Assembly: GCA_937923265.1 (NCBI GenBank)
Contig: CALAJY010000050.1
Coordinates: forward strand, 5,185 to 69,184
DNA from: an uncultured Tissierellia bacterium
GTDB lineage: Bacteria; Bacillota; Clostridia; Tissierellales; Peptoniphilaceae
Reading direction: 5' to 3'
DNA: 64,000 nucleotides
Shown one piece after another: positions 43,040 through 51,291 of this stretch (position 1 is its first letter; the number at the start of each line of letters is the position of its first letter). The notes under the pieces are model-generated. The model did no database searches and was not told the DNA's origin. It saw nothing but the letters and a program-made list of their open reading frames with translations. The translations under genes were made by a program, and so were the position numbers.

Positions 43040-44035
43040 ATGTCTGAGACAAGAACCTTTCCCGAGGAGCGGCAAGAAGTCATTGCGGCGCTCTTTGGCG
43101 AACTGGATGGAAATGTGAAGCTCATCGAGAAGGACTTAGGCGTGGATATTCATCTGCGTGAGGGCCGCATTCAGATTAGCGGGGAACCCTATGCCGTGGA
43201 GGATGCCCAACAGGTCATGGCGGGCATGGTTTCTGTGATTGAGCGGCAGGGTTTCATCAGCAAGGCGGAAGTGAGTTATCTGGTGAGCATGTCCAACGCC
43301 GCAGATGATGTGCCGGTTGGGGAAATCCTCCGAGATGTGATTGTCTCAACGGCTCACGGTAAACCCATTCGGGCGAAAACCCTGGGACAAAAGCGGTATG
43401 TGGATGCCATTGCCAAGAATGGCTTTACCTTCGGCATCGGACCGGCGGGAACGGGAAAGACCTATCTGGCGATGGCCATGGCCATCAAGGCCTTCAAGAG
43501 CAATGAGGTGAATCGGATTATTTTGACGCGACCGGCCGTGGAGGCGGGGGAGAGCCTGGGCTTTCTTCCGGGAGATCTTCAGGAGAAGATCGATCCCTAT
43601 CTGCGCCCCCTGTACGATGCTCTCTACGAGATTTTGGGGGGAGACACCTATCTGAAGCTAAAGGAGCGGGGCCAGATCGAAGTCGCTCCCCTGGCATACA
43701 TGCGAGGACGAACGCTGGACAACTCCTTCATCGTGTTAGATGAGGCACAGAATACCACGACGCAGCAGATGAAGATGTTTTTGACCCGCCTGGGCTATGG
43801 ATCCAAGGCGGTAATCACGGGCGATGTGACACAGGTGGACCTTCCCTCCGGGAAGAAGTCGGGTCTTCAGGTGATTCAGCGCATATTGAAAAATGTGGAG
43901 GGGGTTGCCTTCTGTCGGTTCAACCGGGCAGATGTGGTACGCCATCCCTTGGTACAAAGGGTTATTGACGCCTTTGAACGGTATGAGGATAAAAATGATG
44001 GAAAAGGAAAAGACAATAAAGGGGCAAGAAAATAG
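43040..44035 (+). CDS. phoH: PhoH-family ATPase
   Basis: Cytoplasmic ATPase of 331 aa. An N-terminal KH-like region (about 10-90) precedes the SF1-helicase-like PhoH domain with Walker A GIGPAGTGKTYLAMAMA (near 131-147), TRPAVEAGESLGFLPGDLQEK and Walker B FIVLDEAQNT. Its operon neighbour ybeY suggests a role in rRNA maturation or RNA metabolism. It overlaps the ybeY start by 41 nt. Shine-Dalgarno AAGGAGG. Confidence 0.94.
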   Translation: MSETRTFPEERQEVIAALFGELDGNVKLIEKDLGVDIHLREGRIQISGEPYAVEDAQQVMAGMVSVIERQGFISKAEVSYLVSMSNAADDVPVGEILRDVIVSTAHGKPIRAKTLGQKRYVDAIAKNGFTFGIGPAGTGKTYLAMAMAIKAFKSNEVNRIILTRPAVEAGESLGFLPGDLQEKIDPYLRPLYDALYEILGGDTYLKLKERGQIEVAPLAYMRGRTLDNSFIVLDEAQNTTTQQMKMFLTRLGYGSKAVITGDVTQVDLPSGKKSGLQVIQRILKNVEGVAFCRFNRADVVRHPLVQRVIDAFERYEDKNDGKGKDNKGARK

Positions 44036-45530
44036 TCGGGGGGAGCATTCCTTTCTCTTACACCTGCTCATCACCCCGGATGACGAGGCCTTGTCTCCGG
44101 AAGAGGACTGTCAGGACCTGCTTTCCGAAGCCCTTCGGCTGGCCGGTGAAGAAGAGGAGCTGAAAGGGAATCTGGAACTCTCCCTCCGTTTCGTGGACGG
44201 GGAGGAGATGCGGAGCCTGAACCGGCAATACCGCAACGTGGATGCGACGACTGATGTGTTGAGTTTTCCCGCCTTTGAGCCGGAAGAATTGGAGGGCTTT
44301 TTTCAGGGAGACCGGCAGGGCCTCTTAGGGGAGGAGGAGAGAATTCCCCTGGGGGATATTGTGCTCAATGTGGAGAAGATCCGGGAGCAGGCTCGGGAGA
44401 TCGGTCATGGGACCGACCGCGAGGCGGCTTACTTAGCGGTCCATTCCTTCCTCCATCTTTTAGGATATGATCATCTGACCGAAGAGGACCAGGAGGAGAT
44501 GCGAAGCCGGGAAGAACGCATCATGACCCGGCTGGGTTTTCCGCAGTTGGCAGAGGGGCCGCATCCGCTTCATGAGGGGGGAACCCTGTCCCAAGGGGAG
44601 CCGGATGCCGATGCGGAGGTTCGAAAAAAAAAGGACTTTCACTCCGCCTTTATCGCGGTCATCGGCCGTCCCAATGCGGGAAAGTCGACCCTGGCGAACG
44701 CCCTGCTGGGTGAGAAAATTTCCATTATCTCGGATAAACCCCAGACCACGCGGAATCAGATTCCTCTGATCTACACCGATGAACGGATGCAGTTGGTTTT
44801 TAAAGACACACCGGGCATTCAAATCCCTCGAAATGAGCTGGGGGAGGCGATGCTAAAAATGTCAAGAACGGCCCTGGATGATGTGGATCTTTGTCTGCTG
44901 GTTGTGGATAGCAGCCAATATTTCGGAAAATTGGACCGGCAGATTGTGGAGGAGCTCGGTCGACTCAAAAAGCGGAAACAGCTTCCGATGATCCTCCTGC
45001 TGAATAAGAGGGAGGAGTGCAAAGAGGAGGAGCTGAGGGACCTGGAGCAGACCTACCGCGATTTTGACCTTTTTGACCGGATCTTGCCGATTTCCGCGAA
45101 GGATGGATTGGGATTATCCGAACTCCTGGATCTGCTCTATGTCTACAGCCCCAAGGGACCCATGTACTATCCGGAAGACATGATGACCGATCGCAACGAA
45201 CGCTTTGTGATCAGCGAGATGATCCGGGAGAAGCTCCTACTTCACATGGAAGACGAAATTCCACATGGAATTTTCGTGGAGGTCACTAAGATGTCCTACC
45301 GGCAGGATAAGAAGATGGCGGACATCTATGCCACCATCTACTGCGAAAAGGAATCGCACAAGGGCATGGTCATCGGCAAGCGAGGGGCCATGCTGCGGAC
45401 CGTGGGAAGCGAGGCCCGAAAGGATATCGTCCATCTTTTGGACTGCCCCGTGAACCTACAGCTCTGGGTGAAGGTGGAGAAAAATTGGCGGCGGAAGAAG
45501 AACAAGGTGAAACAGTTTGGCTATGAGTAA
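43995..45530 (+). CDS. YbeY-Era fusion: rRNA-maturation endoribonuclease plus ribosome-assembly GTPase
   Basis: One frame of 511 aa containing two normally separate proteins. Residues about 20-190 are YbeY, with the zinc-binding triad His150, His154 and His160 in HSFLHLLGYDH. A linker of about 30 residues ends in a Lys run. Residues about 215-511 are Era: G1 GRPNAGKST (224-232), DTPGI, G4-like NKRE (usually NKxD), SAKDG, and the KH domain with VIGKRG. In Bacillus relatives dgkA and cdd separate the genes. The junction is A9 at 44624-44632; one more A would split the genes and give Era its own start at 44605 or 44611 behind AAGGGGAG. So this is either a true fusion or a homopolymer error. Start ATG 43995 follows GAGGAT. 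Confidence 0.85.
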   Translation: MMEKEKTIKGQENSRGEHSFLLHLLITPDDEALSPEEDCQDLLSEALRLAGEEEELKGNLELSLRFVDGEEMRSLNRQYRNVDATTDVLSFPAFEPEELEGFFQGDRQGLLGEEERIPLGDIVLNVEKIREQAREIGHGTDREAAYLAVHSFLHLLGYDHLTEEDQEEMRSREERIMTRLGFPQLAEGPHPLHEGGTLSQGEPDADAEVRKKKDFHSAFIAVIGRPNAGKSTLANALLGEKISIISDKPQTTRNQIPLIYTDERMQLVFKDTPGIQIPRNELGEAMLKMSRTALDDVDLCLLVVDSSQYFGKLDRQIVEELGRLKKRKQLPMILLLNKREECKEEELRDLEQTYRDFDLFDRILPISAKDGLGLSELLDLLYVYSPKGPMYYPEDMMTDRNERFVISEMIREKLLLHMEDEIPHGIFVEVTKMSYRQDKKMADIYATIYCEKESHKGMVIGKRGAMLRTVGSEARKDIVHLLDCPVNLQLWVKVEKNWRRKKNKVKQFGYE

Positions 45531-46296
45531 AGAAGACCTGTCAGGACTGCATGGAATTGTTCTCAATGTTTACGATGTGCAGGAATCTTCGCGAATGGTG
45601 GACCTGCTCACGAAGGAACGAGGCCGCGTCTCCTTCTTTGCACGCGGAGCGAAACGAAATAAAAGCCGCGTTTTAAACCTTTCGGAGCGCTTCGTCGAAG
45701 GGGAGTACAATCTCGTGCAGGGGCGAAGCAGCTACTATTTAAAGGACGGCCTGCTCCTCGATGCCCATATCGGTCTTCGCCGGTCGCTGGGTAAGATGAG
45801 CAGTGCCGGCTTTTTTATGGAGTGCCTCTCCGCGGTGCTCTTCGAAGAAGAGGATCCGAGTGTGTTTCCTTTACTGCAGAAAGCCCTTTCTGCCGCGGAA
45901 GACGCAGAGGGAGAAGCAGCCTTGAGTGCCCTGATCGGTGCGTTTCTCCTGAAGCTTTCCAGTGTTCTGGGCTTTCGACCCACCCTGTCGGCCTGTATGA
46001 CCTGCGGGAAGCCGGTGGACCGGAACTTTCAGTTTGATCCCCTGCAAGGCGGGGTGGTCTGTGAGGACCATGCCATGGGTTCCTCGGGCTTTGCCTTAGA
46101 GCAAGAGAGCTACCGGCTGCTCTGTAGCTATATATTAGAGCCTTTTTCTGCTATAATCAGGAATAGCGTAAAAATGTCTCAAAAAGAAACTATCCGTCGG
46201 GTAACCGACTTATGCTTTCGATATTTTTGTATTCACACCGGAAAAGAGTCGTTCAAGAGTCGATCCCTGCTCCGGCAGTTGGAACTTATGTCCTAG
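45523..46296 (+). CDS. recO: DNA repair protein RecO
   Basis: Protein of 257 aa that loads RecA with RecF/RecR. An N-terminal OB fold (GIVLNVYDVQESSRMVDLLTKERGRVSFFARGAKR) is followed by a helical C-terminal domain with zinc-finger remnants CMTCGKP and VVCEDH. Its start overlaps the end of the YbeY-Era frame by 8 nt; a weak AAGGTG is the only ribosome site, so translation is probably coupled. Position between era and glyQ is standard for Firmicutes. Confidence 0.93.
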   Translation: MSKEDLSGLHGIVLNVYDVQESSRMVDLLTKERGRVSFFARGAKRNKSRVLNLSERFVEGEYNLVQGRSSYYLKDGLLLDAHIGLRRSLGKMSSAGFFMECLSAVLFEEEDPSVFPLLQKALSAAEDAEGEAALSALIGAFLLKLSSVLGFRPTLSACMTCGKPVDRNFQFDPLQGGVVCEDHAMGSSGFALEQESYRLLCSYILEPFSAIIRNSVKMSQKETIRRVTDLCFRYFCIHTGKESFKSRSLLRQLELMS

Positions 46297-46325
46297 AATC
46301 GACCGAGAACGGATCGGAGGAAAGA

Positions 46326-47213
46326 ATGAATTTGCAGGAAATGATCTCAAGATTAAAAGCTTATTGGGCTGACCAAGGCTGCAGTGTCCTGGAACCCTAT
46401 GACATCGAGAAGGGCGCAGGGACCATGAATCCCAACACCTTCTTGCGGGTTTTGGGGCCCGAGCCCTGGAAGGTGATTTATGTGGAGCCCTCTCGGCGTC
46501 CCGCGGACGGCCGTTATGGGGAAAATCCCAACCGCCTTTATCAGCACCACCAGCTCCAGATTATTCTGAAGCCCGCTCCGGCGGACATCCAAGATCTCTA
46601 TCTGAAGAGCCTGGAAGTGATCGGCATTAATCCCAAGGAACATGACATTCGTTTCGTAGAGGATAACTGGGAATCTCCAACCCTGGGAGCCTGGGGCGTC
46701 GGCTGGGAAGTCTGGTTAGACGGTATGGAAATCACCCAATTCACCTACTTCCAACAGGTCGGAGGAATTTCCTTAAATCCGGAATCCGGAGAAATCACCA
46801 TGGGACTGGAACGGATTGCCATGTATATCCAGGAAGTGGACAACGTCTATGACCTCGCCTGGGATGACCATCTTACCTATGGGGACCTCTTCCATTTGCC
46901 CGAATACGAGAATTCGAAATATTCCTTTGAGACGGCAAACGTGGACCTCCTTCACATGCTCTTTGATGAATATGAAAAAGAAGCCAATGCGCAGCTGGAT
47001 CACAAGCTTATTTATCCGGCCTATGATTACGTGCTGAAATGCTCCCACACCTTCAATGTGCTGGATGCCCGCGGGGCGATTGCCGTTTCCGAGCGGAGTC
47101 ATTATATTCAACGCGTGCGTGACTTAGCGAGAAAGGTCGCACAGTTATACGTGGAGAAGCGGGAAGCCATCGGGCATCCGCTTTTAAAGCAGGGGGAGGA
47201 AAGCCATGAATAG
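46326..47213 (+). CDS. glyQ: Glycyl-tRNA synthetase alpha subunit
   Basis: Catalytic alpha subunit of 295 aa of the tetrameric glycyl-tRNA synthetase. Class II motifs: YDIEKGAGTMNPNTFLR, VEPSRRPADGRYGENPNRL and EITMGLERIAMY. ATG 46326 has CGGAGGA upstream; the longer frame from 46212 runs through recO. Only 29 nt separate it from recO, which leaves no room for a T-box leader. It overlaps glyS by 8 nt. Confidence 0.96.
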   Translation: MNLQEMISRLKAYWADQGCSVLEPYDIEKGAGTMNPNTFLRVLGPEPWKVIYVEPSRRPADGRYGENPNRLYQHHQLQIILKPAPADIQDLYLKSLEVIGINPKEHDIRFVEDNWESPTLGAWGVGWEVWLDGMEITQFTYFQQVGGISLNPESGEITMGLERIAMYIQEVDNVYDLAWDDHLTYGDLFHLPEYENSKYSFETANVDLLHMLFDEYEKEANAQLDHKLIYPAYDYVLKCSHTFNVLDARGAIAVSERSHYIQRVRDLARKVAQLYVEKREAIGHPLLKQGEESHE

Positions 47214-49284
47214 ATATCTGTTGGAAGTCGGTGTGGAGGAATTTCCTTCTCGCTTTATCGCATCCACGAAGGAGCAGTTTGCTCATCTCTTCCGGGACCT
47301 TCTCACCAAGGAAGGCCTCACGATTGATCAATTTCGCATCGAAAGCACACCCCGGCGTTTTACCATCTGGCTGGAAAATCCGAAACAGGAGGACCAGGAC
47401 CAAGAGGAAATTGTGAGAGGTCCCGCTGTGAAAATCGCCTATGATGCGGCAGGAAATCCCTCGAAAGCGCTGCAAGGCTTCATGCGAAGCAAGGGGCTGG
47501 AGGAGACCGATCTTTTCCGGGAGCAAAAGGGAAAAGAGGAGTATGTGTTCGCCCGGATCAAAAAAGAGGCACTTTCCGTGGAGAGCATCCTGGCGGAGGT
47601 GGCACCGCAGGTCATCCGTCGCATTTCCAATCCTCGGTCCATGCGCTGGGGCGGAAAGAACCTGCAGTTCCTTCGACCGATCCGCTGGATTTTGTCCCTG
47701 TACAACGATCGGGTCTTGCCCTTTGAGCTGGAGGGCATCCCCGTTTCCAATCTGACGCGGGGGCATCGCTTTTTAGGCAAAGACTCGATAACCGTCAACC
47801 ACATCGAGGACTATGAAAAGCTGTTGGAAGAAAACTATGTCATTGTCAGCGAAAAGGAACGGGAAAACCGCATTATCCGGGGTATGAACCGGTTGGCACG
47901 GGAAAAGGGCGGCCACCCGATGGATGATCCGGTCTTGCTGGCGGAGGTGGTTCACATTGTGGAGTATCCGACGCCCTTCCTGGGAAATATTCCCTCGGAG
48001 TATTTGGAGCTCCCCGCTCAGGTGATTATCACCCCCATGAAGGATCACCAGCGCTATTTCCCGGTGCTTGATGACCAGGGAAAACTTCTCCCCTATTTCC
48101 TTTCGGTACGAAACGGCGATGAGCAAGGTCTGGAGAATGTGCAAGAGGGCAATGAAAAGGTGCTGGTTCCTCGGTTGGAAGATGCAAAATTCTTCTTTGA
48201 CCAGGATCTGAAGAAGTCCCCGGAGGATTATGTGCAGGAACTGGAAGGTCTTACCTTTCATGAAAAGCTGGGGACCATGCTGGATAAAACCCATCGGCTG
48301 GAGAAACTCGTTGCGCAGCTGAGCACGGGGCTCTCATTAGGGCAGGACACCACCGATAACGTCGTCCGGGCCGCCCACCTTTCCAAGGCGGACCTAGTGA
48401 CCAAGATGGTGGTGGAATTCACCGAGCTGCAGGGGGTCATGGGCCGCATTTACGCGGAAAAGGCCGGCGAGTCTCCCATCGTTGCCCAGGCGATCGAGGA
48501 GCAGTACATGCCCGTTTCTTCGGGGGCATCCCTGCCGCAGACGACCTCGGGAACGATTCTGTCATTGGCGGATAAGATTGACCTGTTGGCGGGGATGTTT
48601 GCCATTAACGTGGAAGTGACGGGCTCGCAGGATCCCTTTGGTCTGCGGCGAGCCGCCATCGGCGTCATTGACATCATGCTCAAGCAAAAGCTCCATGTGG
48701 ACCTCACGGAAAGCTTCCGGGATGCACTGCTTCTCTATGTAGAGAATCGGGGGCTGGTCTTTGACTATGAGGAAGTCATGGGCCGGGTCGAAGAATTCTT
48801 TGGCGGAAGGCTCAGGAATAAGCTCTTGGAATTGGGCTATCGCTACGACGTCGTCGATTCCGTGATCGCCACCAAGGATAAGGATTTGGTTTCCTGCTTC
48901 CGACGCACCAAAGCGGTGAAGGAATTCCTGGACCAAGATGAAAACTATCAGACGACCACCAGCTTCCTTCGAGTGGGAAACATGGCCAAGAATGCGGAGA
49001 CGACGGAGCTTTCGGAGGATGTCCTTCAAGAAGAGGATAAAGCCTTTTATGCCAGTTTCTCTCAGCTGGATGCAGCAAAGGAGGAAATCCATCGCGGCCA
49101 CTATCAAGAGGCCCTGGAGGCCCTGAGCCGCTGGATGCCGCAGGTGAATGACTACATGGATTCCACCATGATCATGGTGGAGGATCCGACCTTACGACAG
49201 GCTCGACTGGCGCTGATGGCACGGATTCAAGAGGTGATTACGAGCCTCTTCCTGCCGGACCGGATTGTTCGGGAAGAGCGCTAA
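47206..49284 (+). CDS. glyS: Glycyl-tRNA synthetase beta subunit
   Basis: Beta subunit of 692 aa that recognises the tRNA. It begins MNRYLLEVGVEEFPSRF, contains IKNPxSMRW-like SNPRSMRWGGKNLQFLRPIRW, the HD-like region AAHLSKADLVTKMV and FGLRRAAIGVIDI, and ends in an anticodon-binding DALR-like helical domain. Translationally coupled to glyQ. Full family length. Confidence 0.96.
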   Translation: MNRYLLEVGVEEFPSRFIASTKEQFAHLFRDLLTKEGLTIDQFRIESTPRRFTIWLENPKQEDQDQEEIVRGPAVKIAYDAAGNPSKALQGFMRSKGLEETDLFREQKGKEEYVFARIKKEALSVESILAEVAPQVIRRISNPRSMRWGGKNLQFLRPIRWILSLYNDRVLPFELEGIPVSNLTRGHRFLGKDSITVNHIEDYEKLLEENYVIVSEKERENRIIRGMNRLAREKGGHPMDDPVLLAEVVHIVEYPTPFLGNIPSEYLELPAQVIITPMKDHQRYFPVLDDQGKLLPYFLSVRNGDEQGLENVQEGNEKVLVPRLEDAKFFFDQDLKKSPEDYVQELEGLTFHEKLGTMLDKTHRLEKLVAQLSTGLSLGQDTTDNVVRAAHLSKADLVTKMVVEFTELQGVMGRIYAEKAGESPIVAQAIEEQYMPVSSGASLPQTTSGTILSLADKIDLLAGMFAINVEVTGSQDPFGLRRAAIGVIDIMLKQKLHVDLTESFRDALLLYVENRGLVFDYEEVMGRVEEFFGGRLRNKLLELGYRYDVVDSVIATKDKDLVSCFRRTKAVKEFLDQDENYQTTTSFLRVGNMAKNAETTELSEDVLQEEDKAFYASFSQLDAAKEEIHRGHYQEALEALSRWMPQVNDYMDSTMIMVEDPTLRQARLALMARIQEVITSLFLPDRIVREER

Positions 49285-49302
49285 ACCAGGTTAGGAGGAA
49301 TG

Positions 49303-50142
49303 ATGATACCCGTTTCCGTTTATATTGTTTCGGATTCCACAGGAGAGACCGCAGAGGCAATGGCTCATGCGGTATTGAGCCAGTTTCCGGAGCTACAGGC
49401 GGAGGTCCGTCGCTTTATGAAGGTGGAAACGGAGCAACAGGTTCGTGGGATCTTTCAAAAGGGTCTTCCACAGGAACCGGTTCTTGTCTTCCACTCCATT
49501 GTGATGGAACGCCAGCGGCAAGCCCTGAATGAGGAATGCGCGCGGCGGTCCATTCCGGTGGTTGACCTGTTTTCCGAACCGCTTGCCGTCGTGGAAAAAT
49601 TAACGGGGGAGAAGCCGGAAAGGAAGCCGGGCCTGATTCGCGAGCTGGACGTTGCCTATTTCGAGAAAATTTCCGGCATCGAGTTTGCGGTTCGCTATGA
49701 TGACGGACGGGATCCTCGGGGCCTGTTGCTTGCGGACATCGTCCTTCTTGGGGTATCTCGGACCTCAAAAACGCCCCTGTCCATGCTCCTGGCGACGAAA
49801 GGATATAAGGTGGCGAATCTTCCCTTGGTGCCGGAGTTTTCCTTGCCTCCCGAGCTGGACCGGGTGGATCCCCGAAGAATTGTAGGCCTAATCATCTCGC
49901 CCGGTCGGTTGAATGAGATTCGGAGGGAACGGCTTCGCCTTTTGGGCTTGGCGGCGGACTCCTCGTATGCGGAAGATGGCAGGATTGACAAGGAGCTGGT
50001 CTATGCGAAGGAGGTCTTTGATCGCTTGGGCTGTCCCGTGATCAATGTTTCCGATTCCACCATTGAACAGACGGCGGCGCAGATCATCAGCGGCTTGCGG
50101 AAAGAGCTCGGAGAGGAGATTCGCAGGAGCACCTCCGAATAA
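49303..50142 (+). CDS. ppsR: Pyruvate, phosphate dikinase regulatory protein (DUF299 kinase/pyrophosphorylase)
   Basis: Bifunctional kinase/phosphotransferase of 279 aa that regulates PPDK or PEP synthase. The N-terminus VYIVSDSTGETAEAMAHAVLSQF and the P-loop GVSRTSKTPLS (about 150-160), followed by ANLPLVPE, are diagnostic. ATG 49303 is preferred to the adjacent ATG 49300 because AGGAGG ends at 49298. The regulated dikinase is not in this window. It stands between glyS and dgt-dnaG as in many Firmicutes. Confidence 0.93.
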   Translation: MIPVSVYIVSDSTGETAEAMAHAVLSQFPELQAEVRRFMKVETEQQVRGIFQKGLPQEPVLVFHSIVMERQRQALNEECARRSIPVVDLFSEPLAVVEKLTGEKPERKPGLIRELDVAYFEKISGIEFAVRYDDGRDPRGLLLADIVLLGVSRTSKTPLSMLLATKGYKVANLPLVPEFSLPPELDRVDPRRIVGLIISPGRLNEIRRERLRLLGLAADSSYAEDGRIDKELVYAKEVFDRLGCPVINVSDSTIEQTAAQIISGLRKELGEEIRRSTSE

Positions 50143-50179
50143 TCCTAGGACGTTCTACCCGGAAAATTTTTCCTGGTTT

Positions 50180-50204
50180 GGAGCAGAGCGATCTGCTCCT
50201 TTTT
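50180..50204 (+). terminator. Terminator after ppsR
   Basis: Stem GGAGCAG / CTGCTCC, 6-nt loop, five T's. Confidence 0.85.
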
Positions 50205-50246
50205 ACGTCTCCGGGGTATCTATAGAAGCAGGGAAAGGGGGAGAGT

Positions 50247-51272
50247 ATGGCCCAGACAATACGCCAACGCAGAGAAGAAGAGGAACACCGTTTTTTAGCG
50301 CCCTATGCCAGCTTTGCCGATGAGACGCGGGGACGGCGGACTCCCGAAGAGAAAGATGAATTCCGCACCGATTTTCAAAGGGATCGGGACCGCATTCTTC
50401 ATTCCAAGACGTTTCGACGATTAAAGCATAAAACACAGGTGTTTATTTCCCCGGAAGGGGATCATTATCGAACCCGCTTAACCCATACCTTGGAGGTGGG
50501 GCAGATAGGGCGCACCATGGCACGCGCCCTGCAGCTGAATGAGGACCTAGTTGAGGCGATTGCCATGGGGCATGATGTGGGTCACACGCCTTTTGGGCAT
50601 GCGGGAGAACATGTGTTGCAAGAGCTGGTTCCCGGCTTTTGTCACAATGAGCAGTCCGTCCGTGTCTTGGAATTTTTAGAGGCCACGCCGCGAAGAGTGG
50701 GCCTAAACCTGACCTGGGAGGTCCTGGACGGGATTGAAAACCACACGGGCAGTCGAAGAGCCCAGACTCCCGAAGGAAGACTCATCAAGTTTGCGGATCG
50801 AATCGCTTATGTGAACCACGATATCGATGATTCCATTCGAGCGGGAGTTCTAAGGGAAGAGGATCTTCCCAAAGAAGCCACCCGGATTTTGGGCCACACG
50901 GCCTCGGATCGGATTGATGCCATGGTCCATGCCGTCGTAGAGGCAAGCGAAGGATCCAACGAGATTCAAATGGCGGAGCCTTACTACAAGGCCTCCCGAA
51001 TTCTTCGAGCCTTTATGGGAGACCGGGTCTATACCAACGCCTTGGTGAAGAGCGAAAATCAGAAGCTCTACCATATTATCGAAGATGTTTTCGCCTATTA
51101 TGTGAACCATATGGACCGACTTCCGGAAAGCCATCTGGCCCTGTACACGGGTAGTCATCGGCAGGAATCCGATGAGAGAAAGGTGACCGATTACATCGCG
51201 GGAATGACCGACGCGTATCTGATTCGCACCTATAAGGAACTTTTTATTCCGCAAGCGTGGACCAAGATGTAA
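50247..51272 (+). CDS. dgt: Deoxyguanosinetriphosphate triphosphohydrolase family protein
   Basis: HD-domain enzyme of 341 aa that hydrolyses dNTPs to nucleoside and triphosphate. The metal site residues are visible in RLTHTLEVGQIGRTMA and AMGHDVGHTPFGHAGE, with a later ADRIAYVNHDIDD. This is the short dGTPase-like type found next to dnaG in Clostridia. Its leader shares an 18-nt block with the dnaJ leader. Shine-Dalgarno AAAGGGGGAG. Confidence 0.93.
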   Translation: MAQTIRQRREEEEHRFLAPYASFADETRGRRTPEEKDEFRTDFQRDRDRILHSKTFRRLKHKTQVFISPEGDHYRTRLTHTLEVGQIGRTMARALQLNEDLVEAIAMGHDVGHTPFGHAGEHVLQELVPGFCHNEQSVRVLEFLEATPRRVGLNLTWEVLDGIENHTGSRRAQTPEGRLIKFADRIAYVNHDIDDSIRAGVLREEDLPKEATRILGHTASDRIDAMVHAVVEASEGSNEIQMAEPYYKASRILRAFMGDRVYTNALVKSENQKLYHIIEDVFAYYVNHMDRLPESHLALYTGSHRQESDERKVTDYIAGMTDAYLIRTYKELFIPQAWTKM

Positions 51273-51291
51273 CGAATCGAAAGGAGCAAGC

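Noticed and set aside
46212..46326. Longer N-terminus for glyQ, or a T-box leader
   Set aside because: The extension lies inside recO and has no ribosome site; only 29 nt separate recO from glyQ, too short for a T-box.
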